This document shows, in pieces, positions 35,165 through 43,134 of a stretch of 52,908 bases of DNA. The position numbers and the translations under genes were made by a program. Position 1 is the stretch's first letter, and each line of letters opens with the position of its first letter. Under the pieces are notes generated by a model. That model ran no database searches, was not told where the DNA came from, and was given only the letters and a program-made list of their open reading frames with translations. Source of the DNA: Candidatus Latescibacterota bacterium (GTDB lineage Bacteria; Latescibacterota; UBA2968); contig JAJEHL010000045.1 in the NCBI GenBank assembly GCA_022823725.1, positions 1 to 52,908 of the forward strand. The letters are read 5' to 3'.

Positions 35165-36742
35165 TCACATGCCCCAAATATCGATCTCTACCCCGCTGTC
35201 TGATGCTCTGCGACAGTGGAACACCTTGTCCTCCCACCGCCTGCCTTCACGACGGTCAAAAATTACCAGATGACCTGCCTCTGCATCGCAGCGATCCATG
35301 TAACTCGCGGTCTGCTCCAGGCCATCGGCGATGGTCTGCTCCAGGCTCTTGTGGAGAATCTTGCACTCAATCACGACTTTGCGCGTCTGATCCCCCTGCG
35401 GCCAGACAATCAACAAATCTGTACGCATCCGCCCCAACCCATACTCTCGCTCAATGCGTCCACCGCTATTCACAATGCGCTGCAGGAACGCCTGCAACAA
35501 AAGCTGCGGGCCAGCCTCCTGGTATTGGAACCGCGTTACCCAATGCTCTGAGTGCTCGCAAAAAAAAGTCTGGAACGCGGTCATCAGTTTGACTACATCC
35601 AGACTGCCATCGGCATTGACGTACCAGGCTGTATCCTCGTCGAGTCCCACCTGGGCGGCATAGGTCAGTTCACGCGGAACGATTTCCGCGTAGATCGGAT
35701 TGGCAATGCGGAGCGGTTCGTTTGGGGCGATTAAACCCAGATCGCGAACGTACTCGAGATCGCGGGTGGAAAAGTCGCTGTTCTCTCCACCACTGAGCAA
35801 CGGCTCAACTACGCGCTGCACGCGCTCTTCCTGCAACTTGTCCGCCAACTGATCCAAGTGCGTCTCTCGGCGCATAATGAGTTGCTCTTGTGCTTCGCGA
35901 ATGTCCTCCGAAGTAATTGGCCTGTCCTCATTTTCTGCGGCCTCATCCCGAAAGCATGTCTCATCCGCCAGCGCGTTCACCAGCCACGGCTGCCCTTGCG
36001 TCTGCGTCCAAATCGTCTCCAGTGCGTCTGGCGTGAACACCTGTCCCGTCTCCTCAGTGTGCTGGCCTATCAGGGCAACCACCTCATCCCGTGAAAAGTC
36101 GCCCAATCGCAACGATCTCGCCTTGATATTGAACGCGCTACCACCAGCAATGATCGCATTGGCCGAACTGGAATGGATGCGGTAATCGCGCACATCGCGC
36201 ACACCACATAAAACCACGCTTTGCGGAAACCCCTCCGGGCGGCGGACGTATCCCGCCCGCAGCTGCCGCAACACGGATAGAAGAGAATCGCCGATCAGTG
36301 CGTCAATCTCGTCAATGAACAACACCAGGGGCTTTGGGTCGGCCTGTGCCCAGCGCGTCAATGCTTCGTCCAGCGCGCCGTGCGGGCCGTACTTCGCCAA
36401 AATGTCCAGCCAAACCTCGTCCAAAAACTCGTCATCCAGCGTCATGCGTGCCCAAGAAGACAGGGCACCCAGAATGGTACGCATGACCTGTTCCACATCT
36501 TCGCGTCCGGCCTGCCCGGCCTCGACATTGACGTACACACAACGGTACGCACCCTCGGCATTGAGCAGGTCGCGCAGAGCCAGCAGTGCCGAGGTCTTGC
36601 CCGTCTGTCGGGGTGCGTGCAGGACGAAGTAGCGTTTGTCGCGGATGAGCCGCAAAACCTCGTTGAGATTGAGCCGTTGCAGGGGCGGGATGCAGTAGTG
36701 ATCCTCAGCAACCACCGGCCCGGTCGTATTGAAGAAGCGCAT
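35165..36742 (-). CDS. AAA-like ATPase fused to a PD-(D/E)XK nuclease-like domain
   Basis: A 525-residue protein. The N-terminal half is a STAND/AAA-like ATPase with Walker A APRQTGKT (43-50) and Walker B LVLFIDEID (139-147). Residues ~430-525 contain D442 (RTDLLIVWP) and IECK (E459, K461) followed by a helix with QTASYMD, which is the PD-(D/E)XK pattern. Similar proteins are common, often multi-copy, and uncharacterised; a defence role is plausible because of the neighbouring R-M and TA genes. It is the first gene of the island after metG. Confidence 0.8.
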   Translation of the reverse strand: MRFFNTTGPVVAEDHYCIPPLQRLNLNEVLRLIRDKRYFVLHAPRQTGKTSALLALRDLLNAEGAYRCVYVNVEAGQAGREDVEQVMRTILGALSSWARMTLDDEFLDEVWLDILAKYGPHGALDEALTRWAQADPKPLVLFIDEIDALIGDSLLSVLRQLRAGYVRRPEGFPQSVVLCGVRDVRDYRIHSSSANAIIAGGSAFNIKARSLRLGDFSRDEVVALIGQHTEETGQVFTPDALETIWTQTQGQPWLVNALADETCFRDEAAENEDRPITSEDIREAQEQLIMRRETHLDQLADKLQEERVQRVVEPLLSGGENSDFSTRDLEYVRDLGLIAPNEPLRIANPIYAEIVPRELTYAAQVGLDEDTAWYVNADGSLDVVKLMTAFQTFFCEHSEHWVTRFQYQEAGPQLLLQAFLQRIVNSGGRIEREYGLGRMRTDLLIVWPQGDQTRKVVIECKILHKSLEQTIADGLEQTASYMDRCDAEAGHLVIFDRREGRRWEDKVFHCRRASDSGVEIDIWGM

Positions 36743-36761
36743 GCTTTCAATTCCTTCTTAT

Positions 36762-38645
36762 TTAACTCACCTCAGCTCCATCACTAATCTCACTATCTGG
36801 CGTTACGAGTGTGAGGCCGTTATCATCGGAAGCGGCCAGCAGCATACCCTGGGACTCGACACCGCGAATAGTCGCAGGTTCCAGATTGGCAACCACCACA
36901 ATCTGTTGCCCAACGAGCGCCTCTGGATCGTAATATTCAGCAATCCCGGCGACGATCTGGCGCTGCTCATCGCCCAAACTGATTTGTAACTGCAACAAGC
37001 GATCTGCCCCCTTCACGCGCTCGGCTGCGTCAATTTTTGCAACGCGCAATTTGAGCTTCTGAAACTCTGAAAAAGAAATCAAATCTTCTGTTTTTTCTTC
37101 TGCCACATCGACCTCCTCAATACGCGGGAACACCGGATCGCCAGGTGCAACTTGCAAATTGGCATCCAGACCGCCCCATGTTTTTAAATCATACAAATGA
37201 ACATCTTCCGGCGAACCCTCTGCACCGAGTTGCCGCCAAATCTCACACGCCTTTGAAGGAATCACCGGAAACAGCAACACAGCCAATTGCCGCATCGTCT
37301 CCAACAGCGCGTAAATCGTCACCTCAAGCTCTGCCCTCTTGCTCGCGTCCTTCACCAAATGCCACGGCGCCTGCACCTCGACAAATCGGTTGGCCTCCCG
37401 CACCAACCGCCAAACCGCATCCAGCACCGCATTGGGATTCATCGCATCAATAGCCTCGCCCACCGCATTGAGCGTCTCATCCGTCTGCGCTTTCAAAGCG
37501 TTGAGCGCCGAATGGCTGCCATCAACCTCAGGCACAACCCCATCCAGATATCGCGCAGCCATCACCACCGAGCGATTCAGCAAATTTCCCAACTCATTCG
37601 CCAACTCGGTATTATAGCGCTGCACAAAAGCCTCTTCACTAAAATCGCTATCTTGCCCCAGCGTCATATCGCGCACCAAAAAATACCGAAACGCATCCAC
37701 GCCGTATTTATCCGCCAGATCCAGCGGTCGAATCGCATTGCCCAGCGACTTTCCCATCTTTGTCTCATCCACGAGCCAGAAACCATGCCCCATAACCGTT
37801 TCCGGCAATTGTACATCCATCGCCTTGAGCATCGTGGGCCAATACACGCAGTGCGTAGTCAAAATATCCTTGCCAATCAAATGGCAAGACGCGGGCCACC
37901 AGTGCTCAAAACGCGCGTCATCGGCGAGATAGCCCGGTGCCGTGATATAATTGATCAGCGCATCAAACCAAACATAACAGACATAATCTTCATCAAAAGG
38001 AAGCGGAATCCCCCATTCCAAACGCTCTTTGGGGCGAGAAATACACAGATCGCCCAGCGGCTGGCGCAAAAATCCGAGGATCTCATTGCGCCGTTTTTCG
38101 GGTCGAATAAAATTGGGATGTGTCTCGATATACTCAATCAGCCAATCCTGATATTTGCTCATCCGAAAAAAGTAATTCTTCTCCGAAATCTTCTCCGTCG
38201 GCCGCCCGCAATCCGGACAATTCCCATCAACCAGATCCTTCTCCGTCCAGAACCGCTCGTCCGGGATACAATACCACCCCTCGTAATTGTCGGCATAAAT
38301 CTCGCCTACATCGTAAATGCGTTGCAAAATATCGGAGACAACGCGCTTGTGCCGCGCTTCGGTCGTACGAATAAAATCATCATGAGAAATATTTAAAACT
38401 TCCCACAACGCCTGAAACCGCACCACCATTTCATCCGCATGTGCCTGCGGCGACAAATTGCGCTTCTTCGCAGCCTCATCCACTTTCTGCCCGTGCTCAT
38501 CCGTACCCGTCAAAAACAACACATCATCGCCAGTTAGGCGATGAAAACGCGACAACACATCGGCCATAATCGTCGTGTACGCATGCCCGATATGGGGTTC
38601 ATCATTGACGTAATAAATCGGTGTTGTAATATAAAATGTACCCAT
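36762..38645 (-). CDS. metG: Methionyl-tRNA synthetase
   Basis: This class I synthetase charges tRNA-Met. The 627-residue protein begins YITTPIYYVNDEPHIGHAYT (HIGH motif). It has one zinc knuckle CPDCGRP and the KMSKS-type loop TKMGKSLGN. A C-terminal EMAPII-like tRNA-binding domain lies at about 520-627 (FQKLKLRVAKIDAAERV, GADRLLQLQI, VVVANLEPATIRGVESQGMLLAA). It follows holB by 13 bases. In many bacteria tatD comes next; here a 6.3-kb accessory island intervenes. Confidence 0.96.
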   Translation of the reverse strand: MGTFYITTPIYYVNDEPHIGHAYTTIMADVLSRFHRLTGDDVLFLTGTDEHGQKVDEAAKKRNLSPQAHADEMVVRFQALWEVLNISHDDFIRTTEARHKRVVSDILQRIYDVGEIYADNYEGWYCIPDERFWTEKDLVDGNCPDCGRPTEKISEKNYFFRMSKYQDWLIEYIETHPNFIRPEKRRNEILGFLRQPLGDLCISRPKERLEWGIPLPFDEDYVCYVWFDALINYITAPGYLADDARFEHWWPASCHLIGKDILTTHCVYWPTMLKAMDVQLPETVMGHGFWLVDETKMGKSLGNAIRPLDLADKYGVDAFRYFLVRDMTLGQDSDFSEEAFVQRYNTELANELGNLLNRSVVMAARYLDGVVPEVDGSHSALNALKAQTDETLNAVGEAIDAMNPNAVLDAVWRLVREANRFVEVQAPWHLVKDASKRAELEVTIYALLETMRQLAVLLFPVIPSKACEIWRQLGAEGSPEDVHLYDLKTWGGLDANLQVAPGDPVFPRIEEVDVAEEKTEDLISFSEFQKLKLRVAKIDAAERVKGADRLLQLQISLGDEQRQIVAGIAEYYDPEALVGQQIVVVANLEPATIRGVESQGMLLAASDDNGLTLVTPDSEISDGAEVS

Positions 38646-38658
38646 CTTTTTTATCCAT

Positions 38659-39702
38659 TCAAAAGGACCTGATCTGTCGCCAGAGCGAAATCAAGCCCAG
38701 ATTCATATTCACATTGCGGCGATTCATCTCCCGCAGTGATTCAATCTTTTTTACTGTTGTAGCCAGATGGTCCAGATCAAAAACCTCAGCCAATCGTCCG
38801 ACATTGTCCGCCTGTGCAGCATTGACAATATGATCACCCCGACCACATTGCAACAACAGCACGTCCCTGAGCCAAATTTCAGCACCTGCCAAAATATCCA
38901 ATGCCTCTTGTCGGTCGAGTTTTGCAAGTGCTTCAAACGTGCGCTCATCCTGCTCCCACAGCAAGGCTTCCAAAAACTTAAAAGATCGATCTTGCATCTC
39001 TGCGACATCACCGTCGGTCATATCCAATGCCCTGCGCAAGTCGCCGCCACATGTGCGTCCAATAAAATCTGCCATTGTTTTATCAACGCTCCTCGCCGCC
39101 AGGCTGGCACTGATATCCCGAGGCGAAAGCACGGGAAATTTCACAAACTGACACCGCGACACAATGGTGGGCAACAACGCATCGCCCTGGGCTGCAACCA
39201 GGATCATCAGCGACCGAACAGGCGGTTCTTCCAGAGTTTTCAACATGGCGTTAGCCGCCTCTGCGCGCATTTGATCCGCATGAAAAATAAGAGTCGTGCG
39301 CCAGCCCCCCGCAAAAGCACTGTGCGTAAACTGCCGCTGCATCTCCCGAACATCATCAATGAGAATCCCCACATTCTTGTCGGGCAACGGATAGTGATAA
39401 GGCGATTGCCACACCTGCAGCAGTGCGGTCTGCCTATCTTCCTCCTTCACGCTCCGAGAAAAAGGAAAGAGCAGCGTACTATCCGGATGATTGAGATTTA
39501 TCACCTTGTGACATTCGGCACAATCGCCACAAGCCACAGCACCATCTTCCCGACAATGCAACGCCTGCACAAAATCCAATGCCGCCGCCACTGCACCCGT
39601 GCCAGAAGTGCCCAAAAACAACAGCGCGTGCGGGATGCGATCTCTTTCAATCAATTCGGTCAAAAACCGGACCGCGCGCTCCTGTCCAATCACCCGTTTC
39701 AA
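38659..39702 (-). CDS. holB: DNA polymerase III delta-prime subunit
   Basis: This clamp-loader subunit helps load the beta clamp. The 347-residue AAA+ protein has VIGQERAVRFLTELI, HALLFLGTSGTGAVAAAL (a degenerate P-loop without GKT/S, as expected of delta-prime) and the zinc module CREDGAVACGDCAECH. It also has KTLEEPP and LLPTIVSRCQ (SRC motif). The start is TTG 39702 with AGAGG five bases upstream. A terminator-like hairpin ends only about 16 bases before the start, leaving no room for a promoter in between. Confidence 0.93.
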   Translation of the reverse strand: MKRVIGQERAVRFLTELIERDRIPHALLFLGTSGTGAVAAALDFVQALHCREDGAVACGDCAECHKVINLNHPDSTLLFPFSRSVKEEDRQTALLQVWQSPYHYPLPDKNVGILIDDVREMQRQFTHSAFAGGWRTTLIFHADQMRAEAANAMLKTLEEPPVRSLMILVAAQGDALLPTIVSRCQFVKFPVLSPRDISASLAARSVDKTMADFIGRTCGGDLRRALDMTDGDVAEMQDRSFKFLEALLWEQDERTFEALAKLDRQEALDILAGAEIWLRDVLLLQCGRGDHIVNAAQADNVGRLAEVFDLDHLATTVKKIESLREMNRRNVNMNLGLISLWRQIRSF

Positions 39703-39718
39703 TATCGCCTCTTATATG

Positions 39719-39756
39719 AAAAGCCGCTGGAACAGAACATTCCAACGGCTTTTTTT
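39719..39756 (-). terminator. Terminator-like hairpin in the holB-metG leader
   Basis: AAAGCCG-C-TGGAA and TTCCA-A-CGGCTTT form a 12-bp stem with one mismatch, with A-run and T-run on its two sides. On the minus strand it ends a ~200-nt leader and is followed at once by the holB ribosome-binding site, so it looks like an attenuator. On the plus strand it has the stronger T-run but no upstream gene. Confidence 0.65.
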
Positions 39757-39891
39757 CTAATTCAAACGACTAAAATGATCCGCTATCCATGCTCCTGCTC
39801 GCAATGGGAATGTACAACACGTGTAGCCCGTACAACGACGGGCATCGGCATTTGCATTGTTGGCACAAAAAACAACATGGAACGGCTCCAT
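39757..39891 (-). CDS. Small ORF in the holB leader (possible leader peptide or structured RNA)
   Basis: This frame would encode 44 residues (MEPFHVVFCANNANADARRC, then TGYTCCTFPLRAGAWIADHF, then SRLN) and stops right before the leader hairpin. No ribosome-binding site is visible, and the ATG lies ~24 nt from the predicted start of transcription. The same stretch contains GCCCGT/ACGGGC and TGTTG/CAACA hairpins, so it may be a structured RNA rather than a peptide. It resembles no family I recognise. It is the only candidate gene in 39703-40065. Confidence 0.35.
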   Translation of the reverse strand: MEPFHVVFCANNANADARRCTGYTCCTFPLRAGAWIADHFSRLN

Positions 39892-39921
39892 AATCAAAAG
39901 TATATCACAACGCGGTGAAAA

Positions 39922-39950
39922 ATAATATGCCTTATCCATCCATTTGTCAA
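39922..39950 (-). promoter_or_regulatory. Consensus sigma-70-type promoter of the holB-metG leader
   Basis: TTGACA (39950-39945) and TATTAT (39927-39922) are separated by exactly 17 bases on the minus strand. Transcription should begin near 39915. Confidence 0.75.
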
Positions 39951-39985
39951 GATTTTATTATTGAATTTGTTCTTTCTCTAAATAG

Positions 39986-40014
39986 TTGACACTTTCGATA
40001 CAATTTTTTAAGTT
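39986..40014 (+). promoter_or_regulatory. Possible promoter of the GroES-like gene
   Basis: TTGACA at 39986-39991 and TAAGTT at 40009-40014 are 17 bases apart. The -10 box is poor. No CIRCE-type inverted repeat is visible. Confidence 0.4.
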
Positions 40015-40065
40015 TGACCAATCATTGTTTGGATGTGTACGAGACTCATTGAGCGAGAAAATGCA

Positions 40066-40485
40066 ATGCAAATAGGAAACAAAGAACTCGTCGTTATTGG
40101 TGACCGCGTTTTGGTCAAACGGGAAGATTTGGAAGAGCGAACCAAAGTGGGGCTTTATTTGCCTCAAACCGTAGTCGAAAAAGAGGAAGTACAGAGTGGT
40201 CGCATTATGGCCACAGGGCCTGGTCTCCCGCTGCCAGAAACGCCCGAAGACGATGAACCCTGGCGCAATACGCCAAAAGAAACGCGATATTTGCCCCTCC
40301 AGGTTGAGGAAGGAGATTTTGCCTTATTTTTACAAAAAGCCGCGATGGAGATCTCTTTTGAAGGAGAAAAATATCTCATTGTACCCCAGGCTTCGATTCT
40401 CGTTGTCATTCGAGAGTCGAATACCGTAGTGGGCGAAGACGAGGTATTGGATGAATTGGAGGGCCTGGACGACCTCGACCTGTAG
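40066..40485 (+). CDS. GroES-like co-chaperonin with acidic tail
   Basis: A Cpn10-fold protein: GDRVLVKREDLEERTKVGLYLPQTVVEKEEVQSGRIMATGPG-type N-terminus and a C-terminal VEEGDFALFLQKAAMEISFEGEKYLIVPQASILVVI-type ending are the family landmarks. At 139 residues it is longer than GroES (~95). The extra length is an insertion (ETPEDDEPWRNTPKETRYL) and an acidic tail (GEDEVLDELEGLDDLDL). No groEL lies nearby, so it may be a specialised paralogue. ATG 40066 fits the family start; ATG 40033 would add 11 residues. Neither has a strong ribosome-binding site. Confidence 0.82.
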   Translation: MQIGNKELVVIGDRVLVKREDLEERTKVGLYLPQTVVEKEEVQSGRIMATGPGLPLPETPEDDEPWRNTPKETRYLPLQVEEGDFALFLQKAAMEISFEGEKYLIVPQASILVVIRESNTVVGEDEVLDELEGLDDLDL

Positions 40486-40508
40486 TGATTTCCCAAATGG
40501 TCATTCCC

Positions 40509-40537
40509 AAAAAAGCCGCTGATCAGCGGCTTTTTTT
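40509..40537. terminator. Bidirectional terminator between convergent genes
   Basis: A perfect palindrome, AAAAAAGCCGCTGA and TCAGCGGCTTTTTT, gives a U-run on both strands. It ends the GroES-like gene and the converging SUMF1-like gene. Confidence 0.9.
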
Positions 40538-40547
40538 ATTCACCTTA

Positions 40548-41489
40548 TTATTCTTGTTTCGCCTGTGCCTCAGTATCCGATCTGGCGCACCGAAAACCCA
40601 GAGAAGGATAGGTTTTATCGGGCTTTTCACCCCGTCGTCGAGCCATGTGGATATGTGGAGCACTCCAGCCTCCGCCCCTTATGACGCGCTTTTTCCCGGC
40701 CTCTGGACCCGCGGGATTACTGAGGGGAGATACGCGGTAGTATCCCGCATCGAACCAATCCCAACACCACTCCCACACATTGCCCGACATATCGAGCAAG
40801 CCCTCACTGGTAGCACCTTCGGGAAAAGTTCCCACAGGTAGCGGACGTCGGTTTCGGGTTTCTCTGGTATTTGTTCGCGTGACGTCAAAACGGTCGCCCC
40901 AGGGGTAAAGACGGCTTTGTACCCCCCGTGCTGCGCGTTCCCACTCTGCTTCAGTCGGCAGGCGTTTGCCCTTCCATGAACAATAGGCATTGGCGTCATT
41001 CCAGGAAACACCCACAACGGGTTGGTTGGGACCATTGTATTTGACCTCGCCCCAATACCGTGGGGCCGCATGTCCTGTACTCGTCACAAATTCGCGGTAC
41101 TGGGCATTGGTGACTTCGCGTGTATCAACCCAGTAGGCATCGAGATAAACCTTGTGTACAGGTGCGTCTTTATCTCGGGTATCTCCCATGAGAAAATGGC
41201 CTGCGGGAATTTGCACCTCCATTTGACCTGTACTATCTGAAGATACTGCTGCACGGGATCTGCGCCGTTCAAAAGGAGAACGTCCATCAATTGTTTTGAT
41301 ACTCAACTTGGAAATTTCGATCCGGCTGGAAGATAGCTGAAGCGTAATAGAAGTCCCAGTCTCTCGAATCAGTTCGCCTCGCACAACGCGACCCGATTTG
41401 AGAACGACCTCAACAGCCTCAGTTGTATCGACCAGGCAAGATAAAATCCCAAATACGATCAAGCATACGCCCATAATATACCGCCGCAT
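40548..41489 (-). CDS. Exported SUMF1/FGE-fold protein
   Basis: A 313-residue protein with an N-terminal signal peptide (IMGVCLIVFGILSCL). A short beta-rich region follows (VVLKSGRVVRGELIRETGTSITL), like an SH3-type repeat. The rest is a formylglycine-generating-enzyme-like domain: IPAGHFLMGDTRDKDAP, VTNAQYREF, PVVGVSWNDANAYCSWKGKRLPTEAEWE and the closing RVIRGGGWS ... LGFRCAR. The Cys pair that true FGE uses near the C-terminus is absent, so sulfatase maturation is unlikely. AAGGAGG stands four bases upstream of ATG 41489. Confidence 0.87.
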   Translation of the reverse strand: MRRYIMGVCLIVFGILSCLVDTTEAVEVVLKSGRVVRGELIRETGTSITLQLSSSRIEISKLSIKTIDGRSPFERRRSRAAVSSDSTGQMEVQIPAGHFLMGDTRDKDAPVHKVYLDAYWVDTREVTNAQYREFVTSTGHAAPRYWGEVKYNGPNQPVVGVSWNDANAYCSWKGKRLPTEAEWERAARGVQSRLYPWGDRFDVTRTNTRETRNRRPLPVGTFPEGATSEGLLDMSGNVWEWCWDWFDAGYYRVSPLSNPAGPEAGKKRVIRGGGWSAPHIHMARRRGEKPDKTYPSLGFRCARSDTEAQAKQE

Positions 41490-41593
41490 TTTGCCTCCTT
41501 GGCGATTGGATTATCGCTTTTTAGTTCCAACTTTGAAAGTAATCATTTCGCGGTATTTTGTCCAGTCTCACAAAATATACCCAAAGTGATTAT

Positions 41594-41629
41594 AAAAATA
41601 AAAAGCCCAACCTTAAAAGGCTGGGCTTT
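41594..41629 (-). terminator. Terminator of the HU gene
   Basis: AAAGCCCA-CCTT and AAGG-TGGGCTTT form a stem with one mismatch just downstream of the HU stop. On the minus strand it is followed by TTTATTTTTAT. Confidence 0.8.
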
Positions 41630-41657
41630 GCGATAGTTCCCTACAATGCGGAAATTG

Positions 41658-41975
41658 CTAAACCATGTCTTTCAGTTTTTTCAAGGCTGAAATTCTTATA
41701 CCCTGCGAAGCGGGTTTGGCTGCAATTGTTATTTTTTCGCCAGTGAAAGGATTGACGCCCTCTCGTTCTGCGCGGGCCGGTTTTTCGACCCTTTTGATTT
41801 TGAGCAGACCGGGCAACACAAACTCACCGACAGAACCTGCTGTGACATGGCTTTCAATGGCACTGTCCAACCCATCGAGAACGCTACCCACATCCTTTTT
41901 GCTCAGACCAGTGCTTTCTGCGATCGCGCTTACAATCTGGGCTTTGCTCCATCGTTTTGTTACAGCTTGCGACAT
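41658..41975 (-). CDS. HU-family DNA-binding protein
   Basis: A 105-residue histone-like protein. It begins with the dimerisation part SKAQIVSAIAESTGLSKKDV and has FVLPGLLKIKRVEKPARAER for the beta arms. The conserved NPFTGEKITIAAKPAS, with the DNA-intercalating Pro of the arm tip, leads to ISALKKLKDMV. ATG 41975 follows GGGAG; the longer frame to 42011 is not needed. It has its own promoter and terminator, so it is monocistronic. Confidence 0.92.
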   Translation of the reverse strand: MSQAVTKRWSKAQIVSAIAESTGLSKKDVGSVLDGLDSAIESHVTAGSVGEFVLPGLLKIKRVEKPARAEREGVNPFTGEKITIAAKPASQGIRISALKKLKDMV

Positions 41976-42051
41976 AATTCTCTCCCTTTGTGAAAATGGT
42001 TCTAATCTCAAACCTAATGCCCCAGGCAGATAGGTTGAAGGCTATACCCTA

Positions 42052-42081
42052 ATTATAGTCCAGCATGCTTTGATTTGTCAA
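42052..42081 (-). promoter_or_regulatory. Promoter of the HU gene
   Basis: TTGACA (42081-42076) and TATAAT (42057-42052) are separated by 18 bases on the minus strand, ~80 bases upstream of the HU start codon. Confidence 0.75.
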
Positions 42082-42121
42082 GTATAGATTCCCCATTCCT
42101 CATTCTTTGTGTCTTTTTAGC

Positions 42122-43105
42122 CTACTCCACCCAAATATCCGGGCGCGTATCCACCCCGTATTTCTCAAATATCTCATCAATAGCGCACTTGTCGTCTTCG
42201 GACAACGCCAACTCTAATGCGCCCATATTCGACACCACCTCCTCGGGTTTACGCACGCCGACCAGTGCGGTGCTAATAACAGGATTGGACAACACCCACG
42301 CCAGCGCGAGGTGAGATATAGCCGTACCGCGATCCGCAGCCATCTGTTTTAACGCTTCCACCACCTTCAAATTGCGCGGAAAATTCTCATCTGTAAACAA
42401 AGGCATATTAAACAACCCGCCCTTAGAGCGCCAATCTTGTGCATCAAATGTCGTATTCTCATCAAATGCTCCGGTGAGCAACCCATGCGCCAGAGATCCA
42501 TATCCCATCATCCCAATGTCGTGCGTCTCGCAATATGGAAAAACATCCCTCTCCATACGTCGATCAAACATGTGATAGCCGTATTGCCCCACATCTACCC
42601 GCCGCGTCTTCATGCACGCATCGATCTCTTCGGCCTTGAAATTCGACACCCCTCCAAAGCGCACTTTGCCCTGCTGAATTAAATCGTCCAGTGTCTGCAT
42701 TGGCTCGTCAAAAGCTGTGTGCCGATCTGGCCAGTGAATTAAATAGACATCGATATAATCCGTATCCAAAAACCGCAAACTATTCTCTACCGATGCCATA
42801 ATCCGCTCTCTGCGACTGTCGCGCCCCTTCTCCCGTCCTGAATCCGTATATCCAATACCGACCTTTGTCACCACAATCACATCCTTGCGTCGATTTCCCA
42901 GGCCACGCGCGAGCAGAGCCTCTGATTTTCCCTTCCCATAGCCTTCGGCTGTATCAAAGCAATTAATTCCCAAATCCAATGCCTTGTGAATACCCGCAAT
43001 CACTTCGCCTTCATCAAAATAACCATAACTTCCGCCGAGTTCCCAGCACCCAAATCCAATCGCCGAAACATCCAATCCGGTCTTTCCAAACGGCCTGTAT
43101 TCCAT
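42122..43105 (-). CDS. Aldo/keto reductase
   Basis: A 327-residue NAD(P)H-dependent oxidoreductase of the AKR superfamily: GKTGLDVSAIGFGCWELGG, DTAEGYGKGKSE with catalytic Asp and Tyr, VVTKVGIG with the Lys and YLIHWPD with the His. The cofactor region reads LALAWVLSNPVISTALVGVR. The sequence resembles the L-fucose/galactose dehydrogenase-like group, but the substrate is not certain. ATG 43105 follows GGAGG by six bases. It is the last gene of a three-gene operon with an SDR and a zinc dehydrogenase, so it probably works on the same sugar or sugar acid. Confidence 0.88.
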   Translation of the reverse strand: MEYRPFGKTGLDVSAIGFGCWELGGSYGYFDEGEVIAGIHKALDLGINCFDTAEGYGKGKSEALLARGLGNRRKDVIVVTKVGIGYTDSGREKGRDSRRERIMASVENSLRFLDTDYIDVYLIHWPDRHTAFDEPMQTLDDLIQQGKVRFGGVSNFKAEEIDACMKTRRVDVGQYGYHMFDRRMERDVFPYCETHDIGMMGYGSLAHGLLTGAFDENTTFDAQDWRSKGGLFNMPLFTDENFPRNLKVVEALKQMAADRGTAISHLALAWVLSNPVISTALVGVRKPEEVVSNMGALELALSEDDKCAIDEIFEKYGVDTRPDIWVE

Positions 43106-43134
43106 ATTGAACCTCCGGTTAAAATATTGTCTAA

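Noticed and set aside
39719-39915. T-box, SAM or 6S RNA in the holB leader
   Set aside because: None of the conserved motifs is visible; the assignment was left open.
39757-39939. A 60-residue protein starting at 39939
   Set aside because: The codons upstream of ATG 39891 would lie in or upstream of the predicted promoter (-10 box at 39922-39927), so they are not transcribed from it.
40548-41489. Formylglycine-generating enzyme for sulfatases
   Set aside because: The C-terminal Cys pair needed for catalysis is absent, and no sulfatase gene is near.
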